DNA of 37,630 nucleotides from Candidatus Avimonas narfae (GTDB taxonomy: Bacteria; Bacillota; Clostridia; Oscillospirales; Acutalibacteraceae), in contig CAJFNR010000010.1 of the NCBI GenBank assembly GCA_904395335.1, positions 1 to 37,630 of the forward strand, given 5' to 3'. The notes below the pieces were generated by a model that saw only the letters and a program-made list of their open reading frames with translations, made no database searches and was not told where the DNA came from. Each line of letters begins with the position of its first letter. Positions within the stretch are counted from its first letter, which is position 1. Made by a program: the position numbers and the translations under genes. Positions 25,815 to 33,757 of the stretch are shown piece by piece.

Positions 25815-25843
25815 ATTATATGCGCCTCTTCCAGGCCTGTCAA
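25815..25843 (-). promoter_or_regulatory. Promoter of the T-box/trpB unit
   Basis: On the minus strand a perfect consensus: TTGACA (25838-25843), 17 bases, TATAAT (25815-25820). Transcription would begin near 25808. Confidence 0.92.
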
Positions 25844-25851
25844 GACGACAG

Positions 25852-25880
25852 TTGAAATTTTTCTCCGAGGAGAGTAGGAT
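25852..25880 (+). promoter_or_regulatory. Promoter of the Dabb gene
   Basis: TTGAAA (25852-25857), 17 bases, TAGGAT (25875-25880), divergent from the trpB promoter. Confidence 0.6.
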
Positions 25881-25930
25881 AGAGAGAAATCAGTCCTGCC
25901 CTGTACCGGCGGACATCAGGAGGAGATTCC

Positions 25931-26227
25931 ATGGTCAGACACATCGTATTTTGGCAGCTCAAGGACGAGCTGAAACAGTCGGACGCTCAGAAGGTCATCG
26001 ATGATCTGCGCGAAAGCTTTACCGGGCTGGCGGGCAGAATCGACGGCATGACCCACATTGATTTCGGCGTCAATTACAAAGAGGGGGCTTACGACATCGC
26101 CCTGTGCTGCGAATTCATGTCCCGGGAGGCGGAGGCCGCCTATCAGGACAACCCCCTCCATGTGGCAGTAAAGAAAAAGGTTCAGGCGGCTGTCAAAGGG
26201 CGCACCGCCGTGGACTACGAATTTTAG
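25931..26227 (+). CDS. Dabb-domain (stress-response A/B barrel) protein
   Basis: A 98-residue single-domain protein that begins MVRHIVFWQLKDE and contains HIDFGVNYKEGAYDIALCCEF, the typical Dabb pattern of a dimeric alpha-beta barrel with the conserved N-terminal histidine. Family members range from plant stress proteins to small bacterial enzymes, and the reaction here is unknown. AGGAGGAG precedes the ATG. It stands alone between divergent and convergent neighbours. Confidence 0.88.
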   Translation: MVRHIVFWQLKDELKQSDAQKVIDDLRESFTGLAGRIDGMTHIDFGVNYKEGAYDIALCCEFMSREAEAAYQDNPLHVAVKKKVQAAVKGRTAVDYEF

Positions 26228-26646
26228 GAACGTGCGCCAAGGGACATATGCAAGATCCCGGAAAAGCATCCGTACAGCAGCCGGTATCCGTACCACAGTG
26301 TAGTTTCCGGCTCTAATGACCCCTTTTCCCCGGCAACACAGCAACCAATCCCAACGCATCCGTCTGCCGCCGAAAAGCTGTCCAAATGTACAGACAGCTG
26401 GAAACAATGGAGGCAGAAGCACCCGTCCCGTGGACGGGGATGGGGTGGGCCGGCCTACTGAAAAAGCGTATACTCTACTTTCACCTCCTATCCACCTCAC
26501 CATCTGTCCTGGCACTCCAGTACATAAGAAAGCGGCCATGGCATACCAAGGCCTTGTTCTGGGCATACCAAAAGCGGCCAGAAGGAGCACCTCCTTTTGG
26601 CCGCTTTTTTTATATTTGAAAAAATTTCCAACATCGATCCCGTTTC
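26228..26646. other. Gap of 420 bases between convergent genes
   Basis: No gene supported. It holds the terminator at 26571-26607 and, before it, a second copy of AAGCGGCCA (26529-26537) and two copies of GGCATACCA. The upstream AAGCGGCCA could compete for the terminator's right arm, but no gene follows on the plus strand, so no function is claimed. Confidence 0.5.
26571..26607. terminator. Terminator between convergent genes
   Basis: Arms AAAGCGGCCAGAAGGAG (26571-26587) and CTCCTTTTGGCCGCTTT (26591-26607) with a 3-base loop and a 7-T run on the plus strand. It can also act for the minus-strand isomerase gene. Confidence 0.85.
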
Positions 26647-27516
26647 TTACGCTTTGGCGTTCTCAAGTTCCTCCCAGTAGCGCTTCATATTGGCCAAACC
26701 GATCCGGTTGCCCACTTCCACATCCTCCAGGCCTTCAAATTCCAGCGTCAGGCCGTTATCATAGCCGAACTGGTGGACAATGGCCAGGTATTTTTTCACA
26801 TCCAGATCGCCGTGGCCGAAAATACAGCCCTTCATCTGGGTACCGCCCAAGCTCTTCAGCCACCAGCCCTCGCCGGGATCGGCGTCGGCGGGCTTGAGGC
26901 AGAAATCCTTGCAATGAACCATAAACGTCATGGGCATCAGGCGGGTGAGGGCTTCCGCCGGATCCTCGTCCACCACCATGAAGTTGCCCATATCCGCCAG
27001 CAGGCCGAAGTTGGGATGATTCACCGCGCGCCAGATTTTCTCCATGCGCTCCGATGCCTGACAGTAGTGGCCGTGATTTTCCACCATGGTGCGGATACCC
27101 TTCTGTTCTGCATAGGCGGTTAGCTCCCGGGAGGCGGTGCTGATGCGGACCACCGCTTCGTCAAAGGTACCTTCCTTCCCCTCCGGCCATCCAGTGCTGC
27201 CGTCGTGACGCATCAAATGGACGCCCAAGGCTTCCGCAATATCCACTTTCTTTTTAATTCGCTCAATCTCAGCGTTCAAGTCGCCGCCGCTACCCCACAG
27301 GAAATCCGCCTGCACAGTATAACAGCCGATCTCAATCCCTACCTGATCACAGTGTTCCCTCAGGCGGCGGGCCGTATCCTTCAGATCTTCGCCCTCCACC
27401 TCCTGCAAATCCAGAAAATCGATGTAATCAAATCCGGCTTTCTTTGCCTTTTCCGCTGCATCAAAGCTGCCTATGTCGTACCGCTGGTAATTATAAGCAC
27501 TGACTCCGAATTTCAT
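26647..27516 (-). CDS. Sugar phosphate isomerase/epimerase-like protein (AP endonuclease 2 fold)
   Basis: A 289-residue TIM-barrel protein of the xylose isomerase-like family. It has the strand-end residues for a divalent metal, such as MVENHGHY, LLADMGNF, MVHCKDFCL and LTLEFEG. Relatives isomerise or epimerise sugars or cyclitols such as inositol derivatives; the substrate is not shown. The ATG at 27516 has AGAGGG about 10 bases upstream. An in-frame TTG at 27525 is too close to it. It stands alone, with no kinase, transporter or dehydrogenase next door. Confidence 0.85.
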   Translation of the reverse strand: MKFGVSAYNYQRYDIGSFDAAEKAKKAGFDYIDFLDLQEVEGEDLKDTARRLREHCDQVGIEIGCYTVQADFLWGSGGDLNAEIERIKKKVDIAEALGVHLMRHDGSTGWPEGKEGTFDEAVVRISTASRELTAYAEQKGIRTMVENHGHYCQASERMEKIWRAVNHPNFGLLADMGNFMVVDEDPAEALTRLMPMTFMVHCKDFCLKPADADPGEGWWLKSLGGTQMKGCIFGHGDLDVKKYLAIVHQFGYDNGLTLEFEGLEDVEVGNRIGLANMKRYWEELENAKA

Positions 27517-27663
27517 TTGCCACAACCCTCTTTAGCTCAAATTTAGGTTGATTGTAGCATCCTCTTATCCAAAGGTCAACCGGCATGACCATTATTTTTC
27601 AAAAGAATTCTCCAGCATTTCTACCCTTTTCTTTGTAAGGGAGGCCTTCCGGCACAGACAGAA

Positions 27664-27710
27664 AAAAGATACCGCTCTCCTGCCCGAATAGACAGGGAGC
27701 GGTATCTTTT
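27664..27710 (-). terminator. Terminator of the DUF378 gene
   Basis: Arms AAAAGATACCGCTC/TCCTG (27664-27682) and CAGG/GAGCGGTATCTTTT (27693-27710) with one bulge, ending in a T-run. Confidence 0.85.
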
Positions 27711-27721
27711 CACCAGCCAGG

Positions 27722-27934
27722 CTAGTCCTTGTGTTCGATCAGCTCTTCACGATCGCGGAAGAACAGGGAGATGCACCAAATCCCGGCCAGAGCCACCACC
27801 GTATAGATGATACGGCTCACGGCGGAAGCCGCGCCGCCGAACGCCCAGGCCACGATATCGAATTGGAACAATCCGATGCTGCCCCAGTTGATCGCTCCGA
27901 TGATGACCAGAATCAATGCCAGTCGATCCAGCAT
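27722..27934 (-). CDS. DUF378 small membrane protein (YuzA-like)
   Basis: A 70-residue protein with two membrane helices and the family pattern LDRLALILVIIGAINWG, then IVAWAFGG and IYTVVALAGIWCISLFF. DUF378 has no known function. The ATG at 27934 has AAGGAG 8 bases upstream. A forespore-sigma-like promoter stands just before it, and spo0A lies immediately upstream on the same strand, so a role in the spore is a reasonable inference. Confidence 0.87.
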   Translation of the reverse strand: MLDRLALILVIIGAINWGSIGLFQFDIVAWAFGGAASAVSRIIYTVVALAGIWCISLFFRDREELIEHKD

Positions 27935-27979
27935 GTCTTTCACTCCTTTGCTGTATGACAGTAGGAACCCAACCGGCAT

Positions 27980-28008
27980 TAGTATGCGCACACCTCAGGG
28001 TATTATAC
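27980..28008 (-). promoter_or_regulatory. Forespore-type (sigma-F/G-like) promoter of the DUF378 gene
   Basis: On the minus strand GTATA (28004-28008), 17 bases, CATACTA (27980-27986). CATACTA is the sigma-G/F -10 core, and the spacing fits. The transcription start would lie about 40 bases before the ATG. The overlapping TATAAT has no sigma-A -35. Confidence 0.5.
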
Positions 28009-28057
28009 GGACATTCCGCGGAAATCTCCGCGATGTCTGTGAATTTTCCATTTCACG

Positions 28058-28837
28058 TCAGCTGATTTTCAGCTGGAGGCGGAATTTATCCGAAATCATG
28101 GCGATAAATTCCGAATTGGTCGGCTTGCCCCGCCCGTTGTGGATGGTATAGCCGAAATAGGAATTGAGAATATCCACATCGCCGCGATCCCAGGCCACTT
28201 CAATGGCGTGACGGATGGCGCGCTCCACACGGGAGGATGTGGTGCCGTGCTTTTTCGCTACAGCGGGATACAGACGCTTGGTGACTGCATTGATCATATC
28301 GTCGTCGTTAATGGCCATAATAATAGCGTCCCGCAAATACTGATACCCTTTGATGTGAGCGGGGACACCAATCTGATGAATAATCTCAGTCACGCGCATT
28401 TCCAGAGAATCGTTCTGTCCCGGGGAAGTGACGGGCAGGCGTTTGATGGCGGGAGCGGCCGTTTTGCTTCCCAGCGTCAGGATCCGTTCCGCCATTTCAT
28501 CGGAGTCAAAGGGCTTGAGGAAATAGTAATCCGCTCCGGCCAGCATCGCCTCCCTCTCCAGATTGGGATTGTCAAAGCTGGACATCACCATGAACTGCGG
28601 ACGATGGGCAAGCCCCAGCGAGGCGGTGTTTTTCATCACGCCGATGGCATCCATCCGCGGCAGGAAGAAATCCAGGATCACCACGTCCGGGTGAAGATGT
28701 CCAATCTCCTCCGCCACCAGCTTGCCGTCCTTCTGTACGGTCTGAACCTCCAGACCGTGAGTGCGCATGACCTGTGCACAGGGCTGACCAAAATGCTCGC
28801 TGTTATCCGCCAAAAGAACCTTGATTTTCTTATCCAC
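28058..28837 (-). CDS. spo0A: Sporulation master regulator Spo0A
   Basis: A 259-residue response regulator. The receiver domain has acidic D11, phosphorylated D56 (VVILDFF) and lysine in LKPFD. The DNA-binding domain ends with [19 protein letters not shown] and [14 protein letters not shown], which are almost invariant in Spo0A. Once phosphorylated it switches on sporulation and acts on TGTCGAA boxes. The GTG at 28837 follows GGGGGAT and gives the usual [12 protein letters not shown] start; an in-frame GTG at 28864 is less likely. It lies directly after spoIVB as in other endospore formers. Confidence 0.97.
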   Translation of the reverse strand: MDKKIKVLLADNSEHFGQPCAQVMRTHGLEVQTVQKDGKLVAEEIGHLHPDVVILDFFLPRMDAIGVMKNTASLGLAHRPQFMVMSSFDNPNLEREAMLAGADYYFLKPFDSDEMAERILTLGSKTAAPAIKRLPVTSPGQNDSLEMRVTEIIHQIGVPAHIKGYQYLRDAIIMAINDDDMINAVTKRLYPAVAKKHGTTSSRVERAIRHAIEVAWDRGDVDILNSYFGYTIHNGRGKPTNSEFIAMISDKFRLQLKIS

Positions 28838-28996
28838 GTTTCTATCCCCCGTATCGTATTCCACATTTTTCTTGCCGGCAACAATAGATTACCATATATT
28901 GGAAGAATTTGCAATACCCTGGAATATCTTTTTTTGCTTTGGGGGATTCGGACGGTTTCGCGGAGAGTTTTCCCACCGTTGCCGCCGAATTTTCGT

Positions 28997-30244
28997 TTAC
29001 GCCGCCGTTTTCTGGACCTCCTCCACCGACTGGGCGGTTTTCAGCATATTTTCCGCAAAAATGGCAAACCCCTGGGTGGGATCGTTGACAAAGACATGGG
29101 TCACCGCCCCTACCAAACGCCCATCCTGAAGAATAGGAGACCCGCTCATCCCCTGAACGATGCCTCCGGCTTTTTCCAGCAGTTCGCTGTCGGTCACCTC
29201 AATGACCATATTCCGCGTGGGCGAAGAATCGTTATAACGTACCTGTTTGATTTGAATATCGTAAAGCTGAGGCGCCGTACCGTCCAAAGTCGTCAGGATC
29301 TGGGCCGCTCCGGTTTTCACCTGCTGTTTCATGGCCACCGGCAGGCATTCCGACGCATCGGGAAACATTTCCAACGTTCCATAAATACCGGTTTCACCGT
29401 TGACCGTCAAGTTTCCCAGTGTACCTTCTTCAAATCCTCCCCGCAGTTCGCCCGGGCTGCCGCTTTCCCCTTTTTCCACATCATAGATCCGGGCGGGAAC
29501 AATTTCGCCGGAGGACAAGGGGAGGGTTTCCCCGGTATCCACATCGCACACGGCGTGTCCCAGGCCGCCAAACACACTGCTGGAGGGATCGTAGAAGGTC
29601 AGGGTGCCGATGCCGGCCGAGCTGTCCCTAACCCACAACCCGGCTTTCCACCGGTTTTCGTTAACCGACTTTGCCGGAACAAATTTGATATCAAAGGCAA
29701 TGTTGTCCCGCCGGATATGGAAATCCATGGTTTTTCCCTCCGACTGCTCCACCAGTTCGGCGACCTGCTCCGTGCGCGTAACCGCGGTGCCGTTGATGCT
29801 GATGATGACATCCCCGATTTTCATGCCGGCGGATCGCGCCGGATTGTAGGAGCCGCTTTCGGTATCCACATCCGACATTCCCACCACCAGCACACCGTCC
29901 GTAAACATCTTGATGCCGAACGGCTGACCGCAGGGCACCACCATGGTGGGTTCCACCACGCTGACGGTCACATCCTTTACCGGGAACAGCCCCATCAGTT
30001 TCAGGCTGGCGGTATAGCTGCTGCCGGCTTCTAGCGCCGATACCTCCTGCGCATCCCCAGCAAAGGACAGATCGGATGCCGCTACAGCGCCCTGCAGCTC
30101 CAAGGCGCTTCCTTCCACGACGCTGAAGCGCCCCGGCAGCTGTTGGGATAACACCGTAACGGCTCCTAAAATTAGGGCGGAGGCCGCCGTCAGGGCTGTA
30201 CAGCTCCCCTTTATTGCTTTTTTAATGGAAAAAAACATGGTCAT
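28997..30244 (-). CDS. spoIVB: SpoIVB serine peptidase
   Basis: A 415-residue S55 peptidase secreted from the forespore that triggers processing of pro-sigma-K. An N-terminal membrane anchor or signal (about 10-35) is followed by a PDZ domain (about 105-190, with GMKIGDVIISINGTAV) and the protease domain with H230 in GLGHAV and S367 in GMSGSP. The ATG at 30244 is preferred because AAGGAAGG lies 5-8 bases upstream. spo0A follows after 160 bases. recN, often upstream in related genomes, is not here. Confidence 0.96.
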   Translation of the reverse strand: MTMFFSIKKAIKGSCTALTAASALILGAVTVLSQQLPGRFSVVEGSALELQGAVAASDLSFAGDAQEVSALEAGSSYTASLKLMGLFPVKDVTVSVVEPTMVVPCGQPFGIKMFTDGVLVVGMSDVDTESGSYNPARSAGMKIGDVIISINGTAVTRTEQVAELVEQSEGKTMDFHIRRDNIAFDIKFVPAKSVNENRWKAGLWVRDSSAGIGTLTFYDPSSSVFGGLGHAVCDVDTGETLPLSSGEIVPARIYDVEKGESGSPGELRGGFEEGTLGNLTVNGETGIYGTLEMFPDASECLPVAMKQQVKTGAAQILTTLDGTAPQLYDIQIKQVRYNDSSPTRNMVIEVTDSELLEKAGGIVQGMSGSPILQDGRLVGAVTHVFVNDPTQGFAIFAENMLKTAQSVEEVQKTAA

Positions 30245-30502
30245 CACAGCCTTCCTTTTTTGTATTTCCTTTATTAAGACCGATATTCCTTTGTAAGCCT
30301 GCCTTTTTACTCTCCCACCGCCGCGAAAAACTATTTACCCAGAAATCTTTTTGTGCGGGTGATTTATTCCCGGTTTTGGATAAAGGCGACGGTAACTGGT
30401 ACCTGGAAACACATATCGGCTTTACCAGCTCTTTCCGCATTCATAAGAAAAATTTAACAAAAATCCCCTTTCCTTTTGTTGCGGGAAAAAGAGCCTTTCT
30501 GA

Positions 30503-30819
30503 TATAATAGCCATCGGCAAAACCGTCGATGGTGAAGCGCCTTGAGACCCTTTCCCTGAAAGGGGAAGGCCCGGGATGAGGTGGAAATCAGAACGGGAAG
30601 CCTCTTTTCATCACCTCATCTGTTTCACCCGCGCGCTTACGGGCGGGATCTGCTCCCGTACGATCACCTGGGGATCGTATCCTATACGTTCGCATTATTC
30701 TTTCATTTTTATATGAAAGAAAAGGCGATACATCGGCGCTCCGGCGCACCCGTCGGCACGCCCCATTCTTTATAACCCGTTCTCTACTTGTGGAAAAAAG
30801 CCCAGAAGGGAGTCAAGCC
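30503..30819 (+). ncRNA. Structured leader upstream of the NatAB-like operon (candidate regulatory RNA or repeat)
   Basis: The promoter TTGCGG (30479-30484), 18 bases, TGA-TATAAT (hexamer 30503-30508) is followed by 310 bases with no gene. Stems: CCATCG 30511-30516 / 30527-30532; CCTTTCCC 30549-30556 / GGGGAAGG 30562-30569; GATGAGGTG 30575-30583 / 30612-30620; TACGATC 30659-30665 / 30673-30679; TTCTTTCAT 30698-30706 / 30713-30721. I could not match it to a known riboswitch. Part of it shares a 13-mer with 13675-13687, so a mobile repeat is the main alternative. Confidence 0.45.
30562..30587. repeat. Interspersed repeat-like element, copy B
   Basis: GGGGAAG (30562-30568) and GATGAGGTGGAAA (30575-30587), the same two blocks as at 13624-13687 but without the insert between them. 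Confidence 0.35.
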
Positions 30820-31596
30820 ATGAAAACTATTCTGGAGGTACAGGATCTGTGTAAATCCTTCCGTCTGTCCCCCAAGCAGCAAAAACTGGAAAAGACAAAC
30901 AGCAAAATCAAAAAAGCCGTGGATCATTTGTCTTTTTCCGCTTATGAGGGTGAAATTTTCGGCCTGCTGGGCCCCAATGGGGCCGGCAAAACCACCACCC
31001 TGCGCATGCTGGCGACATTGATCCGGCCGGACTCCGGTGATGCTCTGGTGGATGGCGCCAGTATCCTTTCCCAACCGGAGGATGTGCGCACCAAAATCGG
31101 CTTTCTCACCAGCGAACTGAAGCTGGAGGAATTTTTCACCCCCAACTACCTTTTTGACTTTTTCTCCGAACTCCATCAGGTGCCGCCCGCGTTACGGGAC
31201 CAGCGCAAAAAAACCTTGTTCCAGCGCTTCGGGATCCAGCAGTTTGCAGAGGTCAAGGTGGCGAACCTTTCCACCGGTATGAAACAAAAGGCCTCTTTGG
31301 CCATCTCCCTGGTACATGATCCCCAGATCGTTATCTTTGACGAGCCCACCAACGGTCTGGACGTGCTCACCGCCAAAGTGGTAACCGACTTCCTGCAGGA
31401 GCTCAAGGAACAGGGGAAAACCCTGATCGTCTCCACCCACATATTCAGCCTCATTGAGAAGATCTGCGACCGGGTCGGTATTATTGTCAACGGACGTATG
31501 GTCCTGTGCGACACACTGGCGGCCGTTACCGCCGGCCAGTCCCTGGAGGATCGCTTTTTTGAACTGTACAAGGAAGTGGCAGGTGAAGAAGCATGA
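30820..31596 (+). CDS. ABC transporter ATPase, NatA-like
   Basis: A 258-residue ATPase with Walker A GPNGAGKT (51-58), signature LSTGMKQK, Walker B IVIFDEPTNGLD and H-loop STHIF. It has a short lysine-rich insert near residues 18-32. It pairs with the NatB-like permease, whose start overlaps its stop by 4 bases. NatAB systems export Na+ in Bacillus, but this group also includes drug and peptide exporters. The ATG at 30820 follows AAGGGAG; the in-frame ATG at 30790 has no ribosome site. The long structured leader suggests regulated expression. Confidence 0.9.
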   Translation: MKTILEVQDLCKSFRLSPKQQKLEKTNSKIKKAVDHLSFSAYEGEIFGLLGPNGAGKTTTLRMLATLIRPDSGDALVDGASILSQPEDVRTKIGFLTSELKLEEFFTPNYLFDFFSELHQVPPALRDQRKKTLFQRFGIQQFAEVKVANLSTGMKQKASLAISLVHDPQIVIFDEPTNGLDVLTAKVVTDFLQELKEQGKTLIVSTHIFSLIEKICDRVGIIVNGRMVLCDTLAAVTAGQSLEDRFFELYKEVAGEEA

Positions 31597-32774
31597 AAAA
31601 TCGGATCGGCACCATTGCCAAAAAGGAATTGGCTCGCTTTTTCGGCGACAAGCGCGTCGCCCTCACGACCCTGCTGCTTCCCGGCATCCTGATCTATGTG
31701 CTATACACCTTTATGGGCAGCGCGCTGAGCAACATGTACAGCGTGGACGATGCCTACGCTTTCCGCCTGTCGGCTGTCAACCTCCCCGCCTCCATTCAGT
31801 CGGCGGCTGAGGCCGGCGGCCTGAGCTTCTCCCCCATCGGGCAGGACCAGGTGGACAGCGCCAAGCAGGAACTGGAGGACAAAGAGCTGGATCTCTGTGC
31901 GGTATTCCCGGAGAATTTCGACGAAGCTATGACCGCCTACGATTCCAGCTCCGGCCAGCCGGCACCTCAGGTGTCCCTGTATTTCAACTCCACCTCCAGT
32001 ACCTCTTCCCAGGCGTATCAGCTGGTAACCGGACTGCTGGACGGTTATGAGTCCGCTCTGGCCAATAAATTCGACGTCAACCACGGCGGTGAAACCTACG
32101 ACCTGGCCAGTCAAAAGGACACCACCGGCACGGTGTTTGCCTCCATGCTGCCCATGCTGCTGATGTTGTTCCTCTTTTCCGGCTGTATGGCTGTGGCACC
32201 GGAATCCATTGCCGGTGAAAAGGAACGGGGCACCATCGCCACTTTGCTAGTCACGCCCATGAAGCGCAGCGACCTGGCTATTGGCAAGATCCTAGCTTTG
32301 GCGCTCATCGCCCTGCTCAGCGGTATTTCCAGCGCCTTGGGAACGGTGCTGGCGCTTCCCAAGCTGATGGGGGCTGCCTCCGACCAGCTTAACGCCAACG
32401 TATATACCCCGGCGGACTATGCCCTGCTGGGGGTGGTAATCCTCTCCAGTGTCCTGCTGCTGATCACGCTGATCTCTCTGGTTTCCTGCTTTGCCCGCAC
32501 CATCAAGGAGGCGCAGACAGCGGTCATTCCGCTGATGATCGTGGTCATGTTCATCGGCATCACCGCCATGTTCGGCGACGGCGCCAGGACAGAGTGGTTC
32601 TACTATCTGATCCCCCTGTACAACAGTGTGCAGTGCATGGTGGGAATCTTTTCCTTTGATATTGAGCCCGCCCTTATCCTGGCTACGGTACTCAGCAACC
32701 TGGTTTATACCGGTATGGGGGTCTTCCTCCTCACCAAAATGTTTAACAGCGAACGTATCATGTTCTCCAAATAA
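31593..32774 (+). CDS. ABC-2 permease, NatB-like
   Basis: A 393-residue permease with one N-terminal helix (about 22-42), a large extracytoplasmic domain of about 130 residues, then five C-terminal helices with the conserved ESIAGEKERGTIATLLVTP turn. This is the NatB/ABC2_membrane_3 layout. It should form a complex with the ATPase encoded just before it (4-base overlap). Sodium or drug export is plausible, but the substrate is not proven. Confidence 0.88.
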   Translation: MKNRIGTIAKKELARFFGDKRVALTTLLLPGILIYVLYTFMGSALSNMYSVDDAYAFRLSAVNLPASIQSAAEAGGLSFSPIGQDQVDSAKQELEDKELDLCAVFPENFDEAMTAYDSSSGQPAPQVSLYFNSTSSTSSQAYQLVTGLLDGYESALANKFDVNHGGETYDLASQKDTTGTVFASMLPMLLMLFLFSGCMAVAPESIAGEKERGTIATLLVTPMKRSDLAIGKILALALIALLSGISSALGTVLALPKLMGAASDQLNANVYTPADYALLGVVILSSVLLLITLISLVSCFARTIKEAQTAVIPLMIVVMFIGITAMFGDGARTEWFYYLIPLYNSVQCMVGIFSFDIEPALILATVLSNLVYTGMGVFLLTKMFNSERIMFSK

Positions 32775-32780
32775 CTCTCA

Positions 32781-32819
32781 AATATAAGGCCATCAACTAA
32801 TGGTTGATGGCCTTATATT
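32781..32819 (+). terminator. Hairpin after the NatAB-like operon
   Basis: Perfect 17-bp arms AATATAAGGCCATCAAC (32781-32797) and its complement (32803-32819) around TAATG, starting a few bases after the stop. The following TATTATT is only partly a T-run. Confidence 0.7.
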
Positions 32820-32890
32820 ATTGGTTGATAGACTTTCCTTCTCCTTTATGTCACAATAATACTACAAATTTATAACAGGAGGGGAATCGT

Positions 32891-33619
32891 ATGAATCTGT
32901 GTATCGGTACCAACATCCGTCAGCTCCGCCAGAAGGCCGGCATCAGTCAGGAAGCCTTGGCTGGTGTGCTGGGCATCAGTGTCCAGGCGGTGAGCAAATG
33001 GGAAAATGAGCAATCCTATCCCGACATCGGCTTTCTGCCGCAGATCGCCGCCTATTTCCATGTGACCACCGATTACCTGCTCACGGGAAAAGAAAGCCCG
33101 GAGGCAGCGCCCGCCGCCGGGCTGCCCGACGACGGCGTACTGCGCATCCTGCAATTCCGCGGCAGCCAGCTGCTGACCAAAAACCTCTACGATCCCCAGA
33201 TACGGATCATGCTGGAAATCCGGAAAGAGGACTATGAAGGCAACCATTGTCCCACCATCCCGGTAGAGGTGTGGGGCAGTGCCGACATCAAAGGCTGTAT
33301 CTCCGGCGGCGTCCGGGCGGGGGACGGCGTCAACTGCGGCAATGTCACCGGCGGCGTCAATGCCGGGGACGGCGTCAACTGCGCCAACGTCTCCGGCGGC
33401 GTCAATGCCGGGGACGGCGTCAACTGCGCCAACGTCTCCGGCGGCGTCAGTGCAGGAGACGGCGTGACTTGCGGTCAGGTGTCCGGCGGCCTTCGTTCCG
33501 GAGGCTCGATCCGCTGCGGCGACATCCACGGCGATATCCTGTCCTGTGCAGGCACCATCCGCTGCCGCCGTCTCAAGGGCAAGGTGCTCTGTGACGCCCA
33601 GGTTGTTGAGCGCCTTTAA
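32891..33619 (+). CDS. XRE regulator with a cysteine-bearing tandem-repeat (beta-solenoid-like) tail
   Basis: A 242-residue protein. Residues 5-68 form an XRE helix-turn-helix (IRQLRQKAGISQEALAGVLG, VSKWENEQSYPD) with the usual TTDYLLTG end. A middle part of about 65 residues follows, and from residue 138 there are 15-residue repeats of the form SGGVxAGDGVNCxxV. Cysteine falls at the same place in each unit: 149, 164, 179, 194, 209, and again at 225 and 234 in weaker units. The glycine-rich period suggests a bactofilin-like beta-solenoid. AGGAGGGG precedes the ATG. Function unknown; it may sense metal or redox state or form polymers. Confidence 0.85.
   Translation: MNLCIGTNIRQLRQKAGISQEALAGVLGISVQAVSKWENEQSYPDIGFLPQIAAYFHVTTDYLLTGKESPEAAPAAGLPDDGVLRILQFRGSQLLTKNLYDPQIRIMLEIRKEDYEGNHCPTIPVEVWGSADIKGCISGGVRAGDGVNCGNVTGGVNAGDGVNCANVSGGVNAGDGVNCANVSGGVSAGDGVTCGQVSGGLRSGGSIRCGDIHGDILSCAGTIRCRRLKGKVLCDAQVVERL
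33302..33526 (+). repeat. Five tandem 45-bp coding repeats
   Basis: Units begin at 33302, 33347, 33392, 33437 and 33482. Units 2 and 3 differ at a single base out of 45; the others are more diverged. They encode the 15-residue repeats of the XRE protein, so copy-number change keeps the frame. Confidence 0.9.
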
Positions 33620-33647
33620 GCCGTCATCAAAAGGATCCTGCATCGTC

Positions 33648-33686
33648 AAAAGCCGGGGGAACTCATCCGTAGTTCCCCCGGCTTTT
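33648..33686. terminator. Bidirectional terminator
   Basis: Perfect 16-bp arms AAAAGCCGGGGGAACT (33648-33663) and AGTTCCCCCGGCTTTT (33671-33686) between the convergent XRE and PII-like genes. Confidence 0.9.
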
Positions 33687-33757
33687 GCTGTAAGATCCTG
33701 AATAGGCGCCGAAAAGCAGCGATCCCCACACCCAGAAAAAGAATTGCCGGTTGGAGA

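Noticed and set aside
28838-28996. Sigma-H promoter before spo0A
   Set aside because: I found no convincing AGGA...GAAT pair. A sigma-A-like TTGCAA-N17-TAATCT is visible, but it is not strong enough to list as certain.
28139-30034. Long plus-strand open frame across spo0A and spoIVB
   Set aside because: It is antisense to two firmly identified sporulation genes; GC-rich codon bias keeps the opposite frame open.
30503-30819. TPP, SAM, cobalamin, yybP-ykoY or ZTP riboswitch
   Set aside because: None of the conserved core sequences I know for these classes could be found.
33302-33526. CRISPR-like array
   Set aside because: The 45-bp units are contiguous, have no unique spacers, are in frame, and encode protein repeats.
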